The notes: generated from the letters alone by a model not told the origin. 64,000 nucleotides of DNA from Alkalimarinus sediminis (GCF_026427595.1 NZ_CP101527.1:3839001-3903000), one strand, 5' to 3'; positions 20,678-31,172 are shown, numbered from the stretch's first letter. Numbers and translations are program-made.

Positions 20678-21238
20678 ATGAGCGCTACCACTGAATTTGT
20701 ATCACTAAATATCGCTGTATTAACTGTTTCAGATACCCGTAACTTTGAAAATGACACTTCAGGACAAGCATTAGTCAATGCACTAGAAGAAACAGGCCAT
20801 CAACTTATCGACAGAAAGCTGGTGCCCGATGATATCTATCAGATGCGTGCCGTTGTTTCTCAATGGATAGCCAACCCAGAAGTACAAGCGGTTATCGTAA
20901 CAGGTGGCACAGGTTTTACCGATCGGGACAGTACACCAGAAGCACTTACTCCATTATTCGACAAAGAAGTTAAAGGCTTTGGCGAACTCTTTCGACAAGT
21001 ATCTTATGATGAAATCGGCTCATCGACGATTCAATCTCGAGCCTTCGCAGGCCTTGCCAATAAAACCGTAATCTTTTGTCTTCCGGGTTCAACCGGAGCC
21101 TGTCGAACAGGTTGGAACAAAATCATAAAAGAGCAGCTAGATAGCACCCACCGCCCATGTAATTTCGTTGGTCTGTTAATGGGTAATCAACATAACCCTA
21201 CCGAAGTTGTAAAACCATATTGCGGCCCTAGAGGCTAA
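20678..21238 (+). CDS. moaB: Molybdenum cofactor protein MoaB
   Basis: 186 residues of the MoaB/Mog family that adenylylates molybdopterin before metal insertion. The MPT-binding motif TGGTGFTDRDSTPEA is intact, as is the LPGSTGACRTGW segment. It is followed 40 bp later by moeA on the same strand. The cluster moaB-moeA-moaD-moaE lacks moaA and moaC, which must be elsewhere. Its product would serve the neighbouring nitrate reductase NapA. Confidence 0.93.
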   Translation: MSATTEFVSLNIAVLTVSDTRNFENDTSGQALVNALEETGHQLIDRKLVPDDIYQMRAVVSQWIANPEVQAVIVTGGTGFTDRDSTPEALTPLFDKEVKGFGELFRQVSYDEIGSSTIQSRAFAGLANKTVIFCLPGSTGACRTGWNKIIKEQLDSTHRPCNFVGLLMGNQHNPTEVVKPYCGPRG

Positions 21239-21278
21239 AACCAAATCTATATTCGCAGGGTAATTTTAGGGGCAAATA

Positions 21279-22514
21279 ATGAGTTGTTGTGATCGCGGCC
21301 AGCTACGGTCAGTCGACGTGATGCTAGAAGAACTTCTAAGCAAAGCAAAACCAGCAAAAGAGAGTATCAACATAGCCGTTGCCGATGCTTTGGGAAGGGT
21401 ATTAGCAGAGGATGTTGTATCATCGATCAATGTACCTCCATACGATAATAGCGCCGTAGATGGGTATGCAGTGATCGCAGATAACTGTCAGGGGGGTGAG
21501 CCAACTTCACTTAAAATATCCCAACGAATACCCGCAGGCTCGGTACCCCACCCTCTACAAACTGGCACTGCTGCTCGCATTTTTACTGGCGCGACAATCC
21601 CACCAAATGCCACTGCAGTGGTGATGCAGGAAGATTGCACTGAACAAGATGGAACAGTCACACTTCCCACTAATATCAACCTTAACCAAAACATACGCCC
21701 TCAAGGGCAAGATATTAAAAGCAACCAAGTTATTCTGAAAAGAGGGCATCGTATTCGCGCTCAGGATATGGGGTTGATGGCGTCTATTGGTATTGCCAAC
21801 ATTAATATTTACCGCCCATTGAAGGTGGCGATTCTATCGACGGGCGACGAACTTGTGGAGCCCGGAGAAGTGGCAAAAGAGGGGCAAATATACAACTCCA
21901 ATCGCTATACACTTAAAGGTCTGCTAGACGGCTTTGGGTTTGAAATTGTTGATGTTGGCATTGTCGAAGATACACTCAACGCGACCCTAACTGCACTGAA
22001 CGAAGCAGCCGAAGCTGCCGACATTATCATCACTAGCGGTGGCGTTTCGGTAGGCGAAGAAGATCACATAAAGGCTGCGATTACTAAACTAGGCGAACTC
22101 GACCTGTGGAAACTAGCCATCAAACCCGGGAAGCCTTTTGCCTATGGACAAGTAGGCAACACTCCAATTTTAGGTCTACCTGGCAACCCCGGTGCTGTAT
22201 TCGTTACCTTTTGCATATTGGCGCGCCCCTTTCTTCTGAAGAGTCAAGGAGCGGAGCGCATAGAGGCTCATTCGTTTAAGCTACCCATTGGCTTTAGCCT
22301 GAAGAAACCAGGCAAGCGCCGAGAGTATCTTCGAACAAGACTCAGCTACAACCAAGGGAGCGCATCCATTGAAAACCACCCAAACCAAAGCTCGGGTGTT
22401 TTAAGCTCTGCTTCTTGGGCCGATGGGTTTGCCGTTATTCCAGAGCACACTACACCACAACAGGGTGAGCTAGTTGAGTTCTGGCCATTTTCGGAACTGT
22501 TTGGCAATGGGTAA
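21279..22514 (+). CDS. moeA: Molybdopterin molybdenumtransferase MoeA
   Basis: 411 residues, the usual length. MoeA ligates molybdate to adenylylated molybdopterin. The N-terminal domain has PPYDNSAVDGYA and the central MPT-binding domain has TSGGVSVGEEDH, followed by KPGKPFAYG and LPGNPGAVFV. It lies between moaB and moaD on the same strand and is preceded by a moderate ribosome binding site (taggggc). Confidence 0.95.
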   Translation: MSCCDRGQLRSVDVMLEELLSKAKPAKESINIAVADALGRVLAEDVVSSINVPPYDNSAVDGYAVIADNCQGGEPTSLKISQRIPAGSVPHPLQTGTAARIFTGATIPPNATAVVMQEDCTEQDGTVTLPTNINLNQNIRPQGQDIKSNQVILKRGHRIRAQDMGLMASIGIANINIYRPLKVAILSTGDELVEPGEVAKEGQIYNSNRYTLKGLLDGFGFEIVDVGIVEDTLNATLTALNEAAEAADIIITSGGVSVGEEDHIKAAITKLGELDLWKLAIKPGKPFAYGQVGNTPILGLPGNPGAVFVTFCILARPFLLKSQGAERIEAHSFKLPIGFSLKKPGKRREYLRTRLSYNQGSASIENHPNQSSGVLSSASWADGFAVIPEHTTPQQGELVEFWPFSELFGNG

Positions 22515-22592
22515 TACTACCAGTAAGACTACCCTAAACCATATCAGCTCCAAGCACATCATCAGTATCTATAAAAGAGCAACTGTTTAACT

Positions 22593-22841
22593 ATGAAAGT
22601 ACTATTCTTTGCCAGTTTAAGAGAACGCCTACAGTGCGACCAAGAAGAGTGGGCCGACACAACCGACATTACATCGCCTCAAGATATTATTAACCGCCTC
22701 GTTAAGCGCGGTGAACCTTGGGAGAGCGCTCTGCAAAGCGGTAAAGTGCTAGTATCTATCAATCAAGAAATGGCTCAGTTAAACAGTCACGTTAAAGCTG
22801 GGGATGAAATTGCGTTCTTTCCTCCTGTGACAGGAGGATAA
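22593..22841 (+). CDS. moaD: Molybdopterin synthase sulfur carrier MoaD
   Basis: 82 residues with a ubiquitin-like fold, ending in the invariant Gly-Gly (FFPPVTGG) that is thiocarboxylated to carry sulfur to MoaE. The start MKVLFFASLRERL is typical. It lies 40 bp upstream of moaE, which encodes the large subunit of the same enzyme. Confidence 0.93.
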   Translation: MKVLFFASLRERLQCDQEEWADTTDITSPQDIINRLVKRGEPWESALQSGKVLVSINQEMAQLNSHVKAGDEIAFFPPVTGG

Positions 22842-22881
22842 GAGTCATGACTAGAAGCGACTTATTTAATAAGGTTATCCT

Positions 22882-23343
22882 ATGATTCGTATTCAGGAAG
22901 CTGATTTTAACGTTCAGGATGAACTAGACAGTTTTAGAAAAGATTGCCCTAAAATAGGTGCTATCTGCAGCTTTACTGGGTTGGTTAGAGAGTTTGGTGA
23001 TCGCACAGATCTTACCGGCATGTTTCTCGAACACTACCCCGGCATGACCGAAAAAGCACTACAAAAGATAATCGATCAAGCCTATAAGAGATGGCCGATT
23101 AATCAGGTGAGCGTGATTCACCGCGTAGGCAAGTTAAACTTAAGCGACCAAATAGTATTTGTTGGGGTCAGTAGTGCTCACCGAGAAGCCTCTTTCGCAG
23201 CCTGCGAGTTCATTATGGACTATCTCAAAGTCGAAGCGCCCTTTTGGAAAAAAGAGCTCACAGCATCAAGTGAAACCTGGGTAGAAGAGAAAAGCACCGA
23301 TCAACAACGCGCAGAGCGTTGGCAAGACAATCCTGAACCTTAA
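22882..23343 (+). CDS. moaE: Molybdopterin synthase catalytic subunit MoaE
   Basis: 153 residues. With MoaD it converts cyclic pyranopterin monophosphate to molybdopterin. The conserved LEHYPGMTEKAL segment, the HRVGKL motif and the catalytic Lys in DYLKVEAPFWKKE are visible. It is the last gene of the rightward moaB-moeA-moaD-moaE group and converges on mobA, with 116 bp between them and no clear terminator. Confidence 0.94.
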   Translation: MIRIQEADFNVQDELDSFRKDCPKIGAICSFTGLVREFGDRTDLTGMFLEHYPGMTEKALQKIIDQAYKRWPINQVSVIHRVGKLNLSDQIVFVGVSSAHREASFAACEFIMDYLKVEAPFWKKELTASSETWVEEKSTDQQRAERWQDNPEP

Positions 23344-23459
23344 AGCGATAAATACTATGAGATAGTGCGCTTCGTGGCCAAGAGTCTTTGCTACACGTAC
23401 TCAATATCGGCGATCAAGCACTCAATAGCGACGGCTCTGTTTATATAGATTCGCCCCTC

Positions 23460-24047
23460 CTAACCCAGTAAAGTCTCTAGTTCCTTGGGCGTATTCACGT
23501 TCAAAAAACCTTCGGGTTGGTCTGAAAAGTCACAACAGACCAAATTATTCTGCTTCAACCACTTCATCATGCGCCGCTCACCGGAGGCCAAATATTGGTT
23601 AATACTCTCTGCCAATGATACAGGAATGAGCAAATGCAAAGGGTGTAAACGTTCACCATCATCTACTGCAATAGTCGCTCCAGGATTTTGTTGAAGACAG
23701 CTAAACATCCGTTGCGCATAGTCTTCTGGCAGGGCCGGAGTATCACAAGGTGAAACCAACAAATAGTCAGCATCTGACGCTAAGAGTAACGAGCGCAACC
23801 CAGCCAAAGGGCCATTGAACGCATCATCACCATCACTCACTACCAAGTCGGCCATTGGCCAATAGTGCTCACTGTTTCGATTGCAGTTGATAATTAGTTT
23901 GCGCGTATGAGGACGCAGTCGTTTAACAATATGCAAGGCAAACTCAATGCCATGCCACTCAAGCAAACCTTTATCCACGCCATCTAAGCGCGAACCCAGC
24001 CCACCAGCGATCACTCCAGCATCGATTATCAGCGTCTTTTCACTCAT
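23460..24047 (-). CDS. mobA: Molybdenum cofactor guanylyltransferase MobA
   Basis: 195 residues. It attaches GMP to Mo-molybdopterin to give the bis-MGD cofactor that NapA requires. The nucleotide-binding motif VIAGGLGSRLDGVDKGLLEW is near the N-terminus and SPCDTPALP is the later conserved metal-binding Asp segment. It opposes moaE and precedes the OmpA-like gene in the same orientation. Confidence 0.93.
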   Translation of the reverse strand: MSEKTLIIDAGVIAGGLGSRLDGVDKGLLEWHGIEFALHIVKRLRPHTRKLIINCNRNSEHYWPMADLVVSDGDDAFNGPLAGLRSLLLASDADYLLVSPCDTPALPEDYAQRMFSCLQQNPGATIAVDDGERLHPLHLLIPVSLAESINQYLASGERRMMKWLKQNNLVCCDFSDQPEGFLNVNTPKELETLLG

Positions 24048-24071
24048 ATAAACTCTAGCTACCTAAGCCTT

Positions 24072-24725
24072 CTATATTTTTGTACCAAATAACAGCGCAA
24101 CTGCACTAATATTTTGACTCATTTCAACACTCTGAACTCTGTAGCTATATTCGTAAGCGGTGTATTCAAGGCCAAAATAGAATGTTTCATTGGGCTTATA
24201 TATAAGGCTGCCCCCGTAGTATGGGTCATAACCTGAGTCCTCCCCCGTATAAGGCACCCCTGTAGCAGTGACTCCTGTCAATTCCAAATCAGCACTCCAA
24301 TAAGCCATTCCAACACTGGCATTTATCAAGAACTGCTCTGACAGAGGCAACGTTGCCTTCAAGCCTGCATTTATTGACGAAGAAGATATTTTACTTTTAA
24401 TGTTGCTACCCGTTGCTGTCGCCCCCTCTGCTTCACTTGTGCCATGAAACACATAACCTAACTCAGCAGCCAAGTAAGGGGTTATGATGTAGCCTGAACG
24501 AAGACCAAATGACAAGCCATCACCCGAGAGCGACAAATCCTGCGGGTATTCTGTCTCTTGTTTAGTAAGCCCCAACAAAAGCTCAACATACACTTTGTCA
24601 TGATCCAATAATGGAGGGCTATGGGGGGATGCATTATTCAACTGGTTCGGTTCATCGGATTGATTTTGCCCATTAGCGACAGAACTAAAAAAAGTAACGA
24701 CAACCAAAAAAAAGATATATCTCAA
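24072..24725 (-). CDS. OmpA-like outer-membrane beta-barrel protein
   Basis: 217 residues. It has an N-terminal signal peptide ending near SSVANGQ, then alternating beta-strands with aromatic girdles and a C-terminal strand ending in FGTKI, consistent with an eight-stranded barrel of the OmpA/opacity superfamily. The only in-frame start that keeps the signal peptide is a TTG with AGAGAG upstream. It lies between mobA and narL. A role as a surface protein or small pore is inferred from fold only. Confidence 0.7.
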   Translation of the reverse strand: MRYIFFLVVVTFFSSVANGQNQSDEPNQLNNASPHSPPLLDHDKVYVELLLGLTKQETEYPQDLSLSGDGLSFGLRSGYIITPYLAAELGYVFHGTSEAEGATATGSNIKSKISSSSINAGLKATLPLSEQFLINASVGMAYWSADLELTGVTATGVPYTGEDSGYDPYYGGSLIYKPNETFYFGLEYTAYEYSYRVQSVEMSQNISAVALLFGTKI

Positions 24726-24831
24726 AAGGGTAATTCTCTCTTAATTTAGACATTGAAAGGCTGTAAAGGCGCGCACAAAGAAGGCTGCACACCCCTAATA
24801 TTTCTTCACAAATTCGCGAAAGTGGATAGCT

Positions 24832-25485
24832 CTAATTTAAACTATTTTCCATCGCCCAAATGGCAGCCTCAACTCGAGACCTCATTTTCAGCTTTTTCAG
24901 TAGATTTTTAACATGGACTTTAACCGTACCCTCAGCAATATCCAACTTAGAGGCGATCATCTTATTGCTCATTCCAGCAGCTATTTGCTTGAGAATCTGA
25001 CGTTCACGCTGAGTTAAGCCATCTACCGAGCGCTCTTTACCCTCTTTTCGATTACCAATCTCAGATGCCAATACTGCTGCAAGCTTATCGCTAATGGCCA
25101 TTGTTCCGGTGGCGGCCTGTCGAATATAAGACACAAGCTCTTCTGGCTCGGTCTCTTTTAAAACATACCCATCTGCACCCGCTTTTAATGCAGCGATTAC
25201 ATCATCATGGTCATCAGAAACTGTAAATATCACAATACGGGAGTAAATATCTTTATCTCGCATCGCTTTAAGGGTCGCAATACCATCCATTCCCTTCATA
25301 TTCAGGTCGAGTAAAATAAGATCAGGCTCCAACCTTTCTGCAATTTCGAGCGCCTCTTGGCCAGAACTAGCCTCACCTATCGCATCTAACCCCGCCTCCA
25401 GCTCTAATAACTGCTTAACCCCTCTGCGTAGCATTGGGTGGTCATCCACAATAAGAATGTTTAGTTGTTCTTTGCCAGCTGTCAT
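24832..25485 (-). CDS. narL: Nitrate/nitrite response regulator NarL
   Basis: 217 residues. The receiver domain has DD at 14-15, phosphoacceptor Asp60 in LILLDLNMKGMDG, and a LuxR-type helix-turn-helix at 150-215 (LTQRERQILKQIAAGMSNKMI). It is 30 bp downstream of the nitrate sensor gene in the same orientation, so it is the cognate regulator. It is expected to control the nap operon, which is transcribed divergently from the pair. Calling it NarL rather than NarP rests on pairing with NarX. Confidence 0.92.
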   Translation of the reverse strand: MTAGKEQLNILIVDDHPMLRRGVKQLLELEAGLDAIGEASSGQEALEIAERLEPDLILLDLNMKGMDGIATLKAMRDKDIYSRIVIFTVSDDHDDVIAALKAGADGYVLKETEPEELVSYIRQAATGTMAISDKLAAVLASEIGNRKEGKERSVDGLTQRERQILKQIAAGMSNKMIASKLDIAEGTVKVHVKNLLKKLKMRSRVEAAIWAMENSLN

Positions 25486-25515
25486 CTTTTTTCCATCATC
25501 TGTCGTGAGTGACTA

Positions 25516-27333
25516 TTACCTGTCATGAAGTATAGGCTCACCCGTTCGTTTTATTTTGCTCATATTACAATCAATGCGAACCGTTACACCGCCACCTGAA
25601 TTATTGTTGATCACAAGCTTTGCTTCAAGACTTTGTGCACGTTCATTCATGATGCTCATACCATGGTGCAGTGGACCCGCAGACTCATCAATCAAGCCTA
25701 CCCCATTATCAGAGACCTCTACAACAAAGTTGTCATCGTGCTCAAGATACAACCGGATATCTGCCTGAGTAGCTTTCGCATGCCGCACAACATTCGAAAG
25801 CGCCTCGCGAACAATCTGCAACAAATGAATCTCCGCATTGGGCCTAAGCGCGACTTCACCCAACTGATAATCTAACACAATCGCCAATGCGCCTCTCTCA
25901 CGATACTCTGCTACGGTTGCTTTAAGGGCCGATTCCAAACCAGGCTCATCAAGCTTTAATCTGAATGTGGTTAATAGTTCACGCAGCTGACCGTAGGCCG
26001 CATTTAACCCCTCTCGAATATCTGCCGTAATACCTGCTAACTGCTCCTTTTCAGCACCTCGCTCGCTCAAAGTCTGCCACCGGCTGACTTGCATTTTCAG
26101 GTATGAGAGGGCTTGCGCCAAGGAATCATGCAACTCTCTGGCAATAGTTGCTCGCTCCTCTACCAAAAGAAGCCGCCATGTTTGTTCATTTTTCCAATCG
26201 CGACTGAACGCTGAAGCCATCAAGTCGCACACAGCTTCAATTAATTGTGTTTGCTCTTCACATACTGGTTTTGAACCTGCAGACCACACCAGGCGCCCAT
26301 AGTTATGTTTCTTATCTGAGATATTAAACCACCGCTCACCGCTATCCGGTTCAGACATTGCGACCGCTTCAGAGTCAATTCGACCAAACCCTTCAGAAGA
26401 GTCAACGTACGCCTGTGCTTGAGGAGTTAGGTAGAGTTCAAATGCACCACGCCCAAGTGTTTGCTTTAAATTATCTAAAACAGATCGCATAGCTCTGGCA
26501 TGGGTCACGCTGTTATTAATCAGTCGAGAAGTTTCATACAGCAACTCTAACGACTCGGTCTGGGACCGGAGTTCATGTGTTTTTTGCGCCACACGCTTTT
26601 CAAGCTCTGAATAGGTCTCTTCTAAGCTTGAAGCCATATGGTTAAAGGTATTACCTAGCAATCCCAATTCGTCGCGCCTTAGATAATCTACCCGCGCACT
26701 CAAATCACCACCTTTCGCCCTATCGGCAGCGCTCACTAAGGCCCTAAGAGGTATAACAACCGTCTTAAACAGATCGAACAATGCAAAAAATACAATAAAA
26801 ATAACTAACGAGATGCTAACCCCATGAATGTACCGCAACTGCTCAATTTTTAGATCGGTCTGAGCTTGAAAAAGCCCAACCATATTGTCAATCCCCGCTA
26901 CAAAGTGGTCAATTTCATCCAGTAACGTTAACTCTTCTGCCGTCGAATGCCGTAGTAGATGGGTTTTAAGCGCTTGCCACTCAGTTAATACCGACTCCAG
27001 AGCTTTGCGCTCCAAGTTACGATCACTTAATGTTAATAACTCTGCCAAAATGGGCGTCCGTATCCGACGATCAAACTCCATTACCTCTTCAATTAATTCA
27101 GTCTGAGTTTTCTGAAGATCATGATTTACCCGCAGCACAATCTGGGATATCCGGTAGGATTGCATTCTAAGAGAGCCCGCTACGTTAATCCGCTCAGCAT
27201 CACCATCCGTCGATTGCGTGATGATCAATGATGCAGCCATACTGAGCAGCACTAGCAAGATAATGGCTGACCACCCTAACATCGCTCTTCGAACCAGAGA
27301 CCCTTCGGTCATTTTTTTGACTAAAAATCGCAC
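25516..27333 (-). CDS. narX: Nitrate/nitrite sensor histidine kinase NarX
   Basis: 605 residues. It has two membrane helices (about 20-40 and 170-190) around a periplasmic domain with the nitrate-binding P-box RINVAGSLRMQSYR (49-62). A HAMP domain, a GAF-like region, and a HisKA_3 domain with phosphoacceptor His402 (ARELHDSLAQAL) and an HATPase_c domain follow. The P-box match is strong evidence for nitrate sensing. It is the first gene of the leftward narX-narL unit and diverges from napF across 322 bp. Confidence 0.93.
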   Translation of the reverse strand: MRFLVKKMTEGSLVRRAMLGWSAIILLVLLSMAASLIITQSTDGDAERINVAGSLRMQSYRISQIVLRVNHDLQKTQTELIEEVMEFDRRIRTPILAELLTLSDRNLERKALESVLTEWQALKTHLLRHSTAEELTLLDEIDHFVAGIDNMVGLFQAQTDLKIEQLRYIHGVSISLVIFIVFFALFDLFKTVVIPLRALVSAADRAKGGDLSARVDYLRRDELGLLGNTFNHMASSLEETYSELEKRVAQKTHELRSQTESLELLYETSRLINNSVTHARAMRSVLDNLKQTLGRGAFELYLTPQAQAYVDSSEGFGRIDSEAVAMSEPDSGERWFNISDKKHNYGRLVWSAGSKPVCEEQTQLIEAVCDLMASAFSRDWKNEQTWRLLLVEERATIARELHDSLAQALSYLKMQVSRWQTLSERGAEKEQLAGITADIREGLNAAYGQLRELLTTFRLKLDEPGLESALKATVAEYRERGALAIVLDYQLGEVALRPNAEIHLLQIVREALSNVVRHAKATQADIRLYLEHDDNFVVEVSDNGVGLIDESAGPLHHGMSIMNERAQSLEAKLVINNNSGGGVTVRIDCNMSKIKRTGEPILHDR

Positions 27334-27655
27334 AAACCCACCCAGTTACCCATATATGAATATAAAACTAAAAAAGCATTGTTACCAACAAAGAAATATT
27401 ATTATTTTATTTATATATCAATAACATGAAACCAAACTATCAATACCTAAATAGTAATACCCTTACTTTTCATAACACTTTATATAACGAATAAAATTGA
27501 CCGCTATCAATGGTTATTTTTCCTCTTCAGTCTATGCTGAACGTGGAGCACATTTTATCGTATAAATAGTGCTCAAGTATTCTGGATCAATAAGTTAGAC
27601 GAATCAAAGAATACTTAGCAATACTTAAAATTGAGAGAGCGGTATAGTTGATATC
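27334..27655. other. narX-napF divergent regulatory region
   Basis: 322 bp, very AT-rich, with no ORF. It holds the FNR-type site and promoter listed separately. I could not pick out a convincing pair of NarL heptamers by eye, although several TAC-containing runs occur around 27440-27470. Confidence 0.6.
27497..27545 (+). promoter_or_regulatory. FNR/Anr-dependent napF promoter
   Basis: TTGACCGCTATCAA at 27497-27510 matches the FNR consensus TTGAT-N4-ATCAA with one mismatch. A TATGCT -10 box lies at 27533-27538. With a start near 27545, the FNR site is centred at -41.5, the classic class II activator position. This would make the nap operon anaerobically induced. Confidence 0.7.
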
Positions 27656-28231
27656 ATGTCCAGTGAAATAGATCTTGGACGAAGGTCGTTGTTTAAAGGT
27701 AATTACACACCCGCTACGTCCATGTTGCTACCCCCTTGGGCGGTAGGTCAGGCTCGTTTTTTAGAACTCTGTACTCGTTGCGATGACTGCGTCACAGCGT
27801 GCCCTGAAAATGTTCTAACACCCGGCTCAGGCGGCTTCCCTACCACCAACTTCCAGCATAGCGAGTGTACATTTTGCGGCGACTGCGTCACTGCGTGTCC
27901 TTCAGGCGCGCTAACTCAGCCAACAACTCTCTCTCAGACAGATAACCCAAACAACAACCAAAGCAACAACAAGCCTTGGTATCAAGCACCCATGATTAGC
28001 GCACAGTGCCTGACTCATCAAGGCGTAGTCTGCAGAAGTTGTGGTGATGTCTGTGAGCCTGAGGCGATTACTTTTATCTGGGGCAGCCCAGAAAACGGGG
28101 CCAGAGGTGTTGCAACACCTTCGGTCGACAATGATTTATGTAGTGGTTGCGGTGCTTGCATTGGAGTCTGCCCTAGCAAGGCTCTTACTATGCAATCAAT
28201 GGCTCAAAGCAATACACCTAGAGTAGGTTAA
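27656..28231 (+). CDS. napF: NapF ferredoxin-type protein
   Basis: 191 residues with four cysteine clusters: CTRCDDCVTACP, CTFCGDCVTACP, CLTHQGVVCRSCGDVCEP and CSGCGACIGVCP. NapF is a cytoplasmic iron-sulfur protein that assists maturation of NapA. It opens the operon, directly after the FNR-type promoter, and is followed by napD with a 7-bp gap. The arrangement napFDAGHBC is one of the standard Nap layouts. Confidence 0.94.
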   Translation: MSSEIDLGRRSLFKGNYTPATSMLLPPWAVGQARFLELCTRCDDCVTACPENVLTPGSGGFPTTNFQHSECTFCGDCVTACPSGALTQPTTLSQTDNPNNNQSNNKPWYQAPMISAQCLTHQGVVCRSCGDVCEPEAITFIWGSPENGARGVATPSVDNDLCSGCGACIGVCPSKALTMQSMAQSNTPRVG

Positions 28232-28238
28232 ACAGCGA

Positions 28239-28613
28239 ATGAAAACAGCACCTCGCTATTCCAATGAAGAGTACAGTGTGGCCGGCGTTGTCGTTCACAC
28301 CCGACCCGAAAATCGTGACATAGTAGCAGAACGGTTGGTACTACTTCGCGGTGTAGAAGTTCATGCAGTAAACGAAGAAGGGAAGCTAGTAGTAACGGTT
28401 GAAGAAGAACCCGGTGAGCGATTTATTATCGACCGCATAAGTGAAATTAATAACACCGAAGGCGTTATTAATTCTTCCTTGGTTTTTTCCCAGTCAGCAC
28501 AATTAGACTCTTCAGATGATATAGATTCTTCAGATACAGGGGAGTCTGCAATTAAAAAAGATTTTACAGTTAGTAAAGTCGCTACAAACCTCGACTCGGA
28601 GGAGCAAAAATGA
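28239..28613 (+). CDS. napD: NapD chaperone with extended tail
   Basis: 124 residues. The first 85 match NapD, the cytoplasmic chaperone that binds the NapA twin-arginine signal ([20 protein letters not shown], with [10 protein letters not shown] at the end of the domain). The remaining 40 residues are a Ser/Asp-rich tail not found in E. coli NapD (87 residues). The stop overlaps the napA start by 4 bp (ATGA), so the two are coupled. Confidence 0.92.
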   Translation: MKTAPRYSNEEYSVAGVVVHTRPENRDIVAERLVLLRGVEVHAVNEEGKLVVTVEEEPGERFIIDRISEINNTEGVINSSLVFSQSAQLDSSDDIDSSDTGESAIKKDFTVSKVATNLDSEEQK

Positions 28614-31102
28614 AACTAACCAGAAGAAAGTTTATAAAGAGCAATGCGGTGGCCGCCACTGCAGCAGCAGCTGGTGTCGCAGTCCCTGTTTCAGCCTCGA
28701 ACTTGATTACTAAATCAAGTGACTCGGCGATCAAATGGGATAAGGCACCATGCCGTTTCTGCGGGACTGGCTGCAGTGTGTTGGTAGGAACCCAGGATGG
28801 GCGAGTTGTTGCGACTCAGGGGGACCCAGATGCACCTGTTAACAAAGGCCTAAACTGTATCAAAGGCTATTTCTTATCCAAAATCATGTATGGAGAAGAT
28901 CGCCTCACAACACCACTTCTCAGAATGAGCAATGGTGTATATGACAAAGAGGGTCAATTCACGCCTGTATCTTGGGATAAAGCCTTTGATGTCATGGCAG
29001 AAAAATTCAAAGAAGCTTTGAAGAAAAAAGGCCCAACTTCTGTCGGCATGTTTGGTTCAGGTCAATGGACCGTTATGGAAGGTTATGCGGCATCCAAGTT
29101 GATGAAAGCTGGCTTCCGAACCAATAACATCGACCCCAATGCGCGTCACTGTATGGCATCTGCCGTAGGTGGGTTTATGCGTACATTTGGTATCGATGAG
29201 CCAATGGGATGCTATGACGACCTTGAAGAGGCCGATGCGTTTGTACTGTGGGGCTCAAACATGGCAGAGATGCACCCTATTTTGTGGTCGCGTCTAACAG
29301 ACCGTCGTTTGAGTGCACCCCATGTTAGCGTTCACGTATTGTCTACGTTCAAGCATCGTAGTTTTGAGCTCGCTGACAACCCAATGATCTTTACGCCACA
29401 AACCGATATGGTCATCCTTAACTATATCGCTAACTACATCATCGAAAATGGTGCAGTGAATAAAGATTTCGTTAACAAGCACACACGTTTCAGAGAAGGT
29501 GTAACCGATATCGGTTACGGTCTTCGTCCTGAGCACCCACTCGAGCAAAAAGCGAAAAACTCGGGCAAAGGTGGCTCTAAAGATATCTCTTTTGACGAAT
29601 TCGCGAAATTTGTTTCCACCTATACTCTTGACTATGCGCATGAGCTATCAGGTGTTCCAAAAGAAAACCTCGAGAGACTGGCGAAGCTATACGCAGACCC
29701 TAAAGCAAAAGTGGTATCGTACTGGACCATGGGCTTTAACCAGCATACTCGTGGTGTTTGGACGAACAACCTAATGTATAACGTTCACTTGCTCACCGGT
29801 AAGATCTCAGAGCCAGGTAACGGTCCTTTCTCGCTAACAGGTCAACCATCTGCCTGTGGTACTGCCCGTGAGGTTGGAACGTTTGCCCACCGTTTACCGG
29901 CTGACATGGTCGTTAAAAAGAAAGAGCACAGAGATTACGCTGAAAAAATCTGGCAACTACCTGAAGGCACTATTCCTCCAAAACCAGGTTATCACGCAGT
30001 ATTGCAGAACCGTATGTTGAAAGACGGTAAACTGAATGCGTATTGGGTAATGTGTAACAATAATATGCAAACGGCGCCCAACATGAACGAAGAGGGCTAC
30101 CCGGGCTACCGTAACCCTGAAAACTTCATTGTCGTATCGGACCCTTACCCAACCGTTACAGCACAAGCTGCTGATCTTATTTTGCCAACCTCAATGTGGG
30201 TTGAGAAAGAAGGCGCATACGGTAACGCAGAGCGTCGAACACAATCTTGGTATCAGCAAGTTAAAGGTCCAGGCGAGTCAAAGTCTGACTTATGGCAGCT
30301 AATGGAGTTCTCCAAGCGCTTCAAGGTTGAAGAAGTATGGCCTGAGGATCTAATTGCTAAAAAACCTGAGTACAAAGGCAAAACTCTGTTCGATATTCTT
30401 TATAAGAATGGCCAGGTTGATAAGTTCCCACTAAGCGAAGTACCTGAAGATCGCCTTAACGATGAGTCCCGTGACTTCGGCTTTTATGCTCAAAAAGGCT
30501 TGTTTGAAGAGTATGCCATTTTTGGTCGCGGCAAAGCCCACGATCTTGCTGATTACGAACAGTATCACCAATCTCGCGGCTTAAGATGGCCTGTTGTCGA
30601 TGGTAAAGAGACTCTCTGGCGCTTTAGAGAGGGCTACGATCCTTATGTTCCAAAAGGTGAAGGGGTTCGATTCTATGGTAAGCCAGACGGTAAAGCATGG
30701 ATATTTGCACTACCTTATGAGCCACCAGCAGAGTCTCCAGATAAAGAGTACGACTTGTGGTTAAGCACCGGCCGAGTACTCGAGCACTGGCATAGTGGCA
30801 CTATGACCCGTCGAGTGCCTGAGTTGTATCGTGCATTCCCTGATGCTGTGTTGTTTATGCATCCAGACGATGCCAAGAAGCGTGGTCTTCGCCGTGGCGA
30901 TGAAGTGATGATCACATCAAGGCGTGGCGAAGTGAAGTCTCGAGTAGAAACCCGTGGCCGAAACCGTCCACCAGCAGGTCTGGTATTTATGCCATTCTTC
31001 GATGCTGGACAGCTAACCAACAAGTTAACACTTGATGCAACTGACCCACTATCTAAAGAAACAGACTATAAGAAATGTGCCGTTAAGGTAGTGAAAGTCT
31101 AA
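28610..31102 (+). CDS. napA: Periplasmic nitrate reductase catalytic subunit NapA
   Basis: 830 residues, the standard length. It reduces nitrate to nitrite in the periplasm using Mo-bis-MGD and one [4Fe-4S] cluster. The twin-arginine signal TRRKFIK leads into an Ala-rich stretch. The cluster ligands are CRFCGTGC plus the Cys in GLNCIKG, and the molybdenum ligand Cys is in ARHCMASAV. The whole protein aligns with NapA and no defect is seen. It needs the cofactor genes to its left. Confidence 0.98.
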   Translation: MKLTRRKFIKSNAVAATAAAAGVAVPVSASNLITKSSDSAIKWDKAPCRFCGTGCSVLVGTQDGRVVATQGDPDAPVNKGLNCIKGYFLSKIMYGEDRLTTPLLRMSNGVYDKEGQFTPVSWDKAFDVMAEKFKEALKKKGPTSVGMFGSGQWTVMEGYAASKLMKAGFRTNNIDPNARHCMASAVGGFMRTFGIDEPMGCYDDLEEADAFVLWGSNMAEMHPILWSRLTDRRLSAPHVSVHVLSTFKHRSFELADNPMIFTPQTDMVILNYIANYIIENGAVNKDFVNKHTRFREGVTDIGYGLRPEHPLEQKAKNSGKGGSKDISFDEFAKFVSTYTLDYAHELSGVPKENLERLAKLYADPKAKVVSYWTMGFNQHTRGVWTNNLMYNVHLLTGKISEPGNGPFSLTGQPSACGTAREVGTFAHRLPADMVVKKKEHRDYAEKIWQLPEGTIPPKPGYHAVLQNRMLKDGKLNAYWVMCNNNMQTAPNMNEEGYPGYRNPENFIVVSDPYPTVTAQAADLILPTSMWVEKEGAYGNAERRTQSWYQQVKGPGESKSDLWQLMEFSKRFKVEEVWPEDLIAKKPEYKGKTLFDILYKNGQVDKFPLSEVPEDRLNDESRDFGFYAQKGLFEEYAIFGRGKAHDLADYEQYHQSRGLRWPVVDGKETLWRFREGYDPYVPKGEGVRFYGKPDGKAWIFALPYEPPAESPDKEYDLWLSTGRVLEHWHSGTMTRRVPELYRAFPDAVLFMHPDDAKKRGLRRGDEVMITSRRGEVKSRVETRGRNRPPAGLVFMPFFDAGQLTNKLTLDATDPLSKETDYKKCAVKVVKV

Positions 31103-31172
31103 AGCGTTACGCACTTAAATGTGCAGATTAAATAAAGTTTGGTTTAAGTAAGAAATAGAAGCGATTACGACC

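Noticed and set aside
29294-29641. Minus-strand open frame inside napA
   Set aside because: A shadow of the highly conserved napA reading frame with no ribosome binding site or family match.
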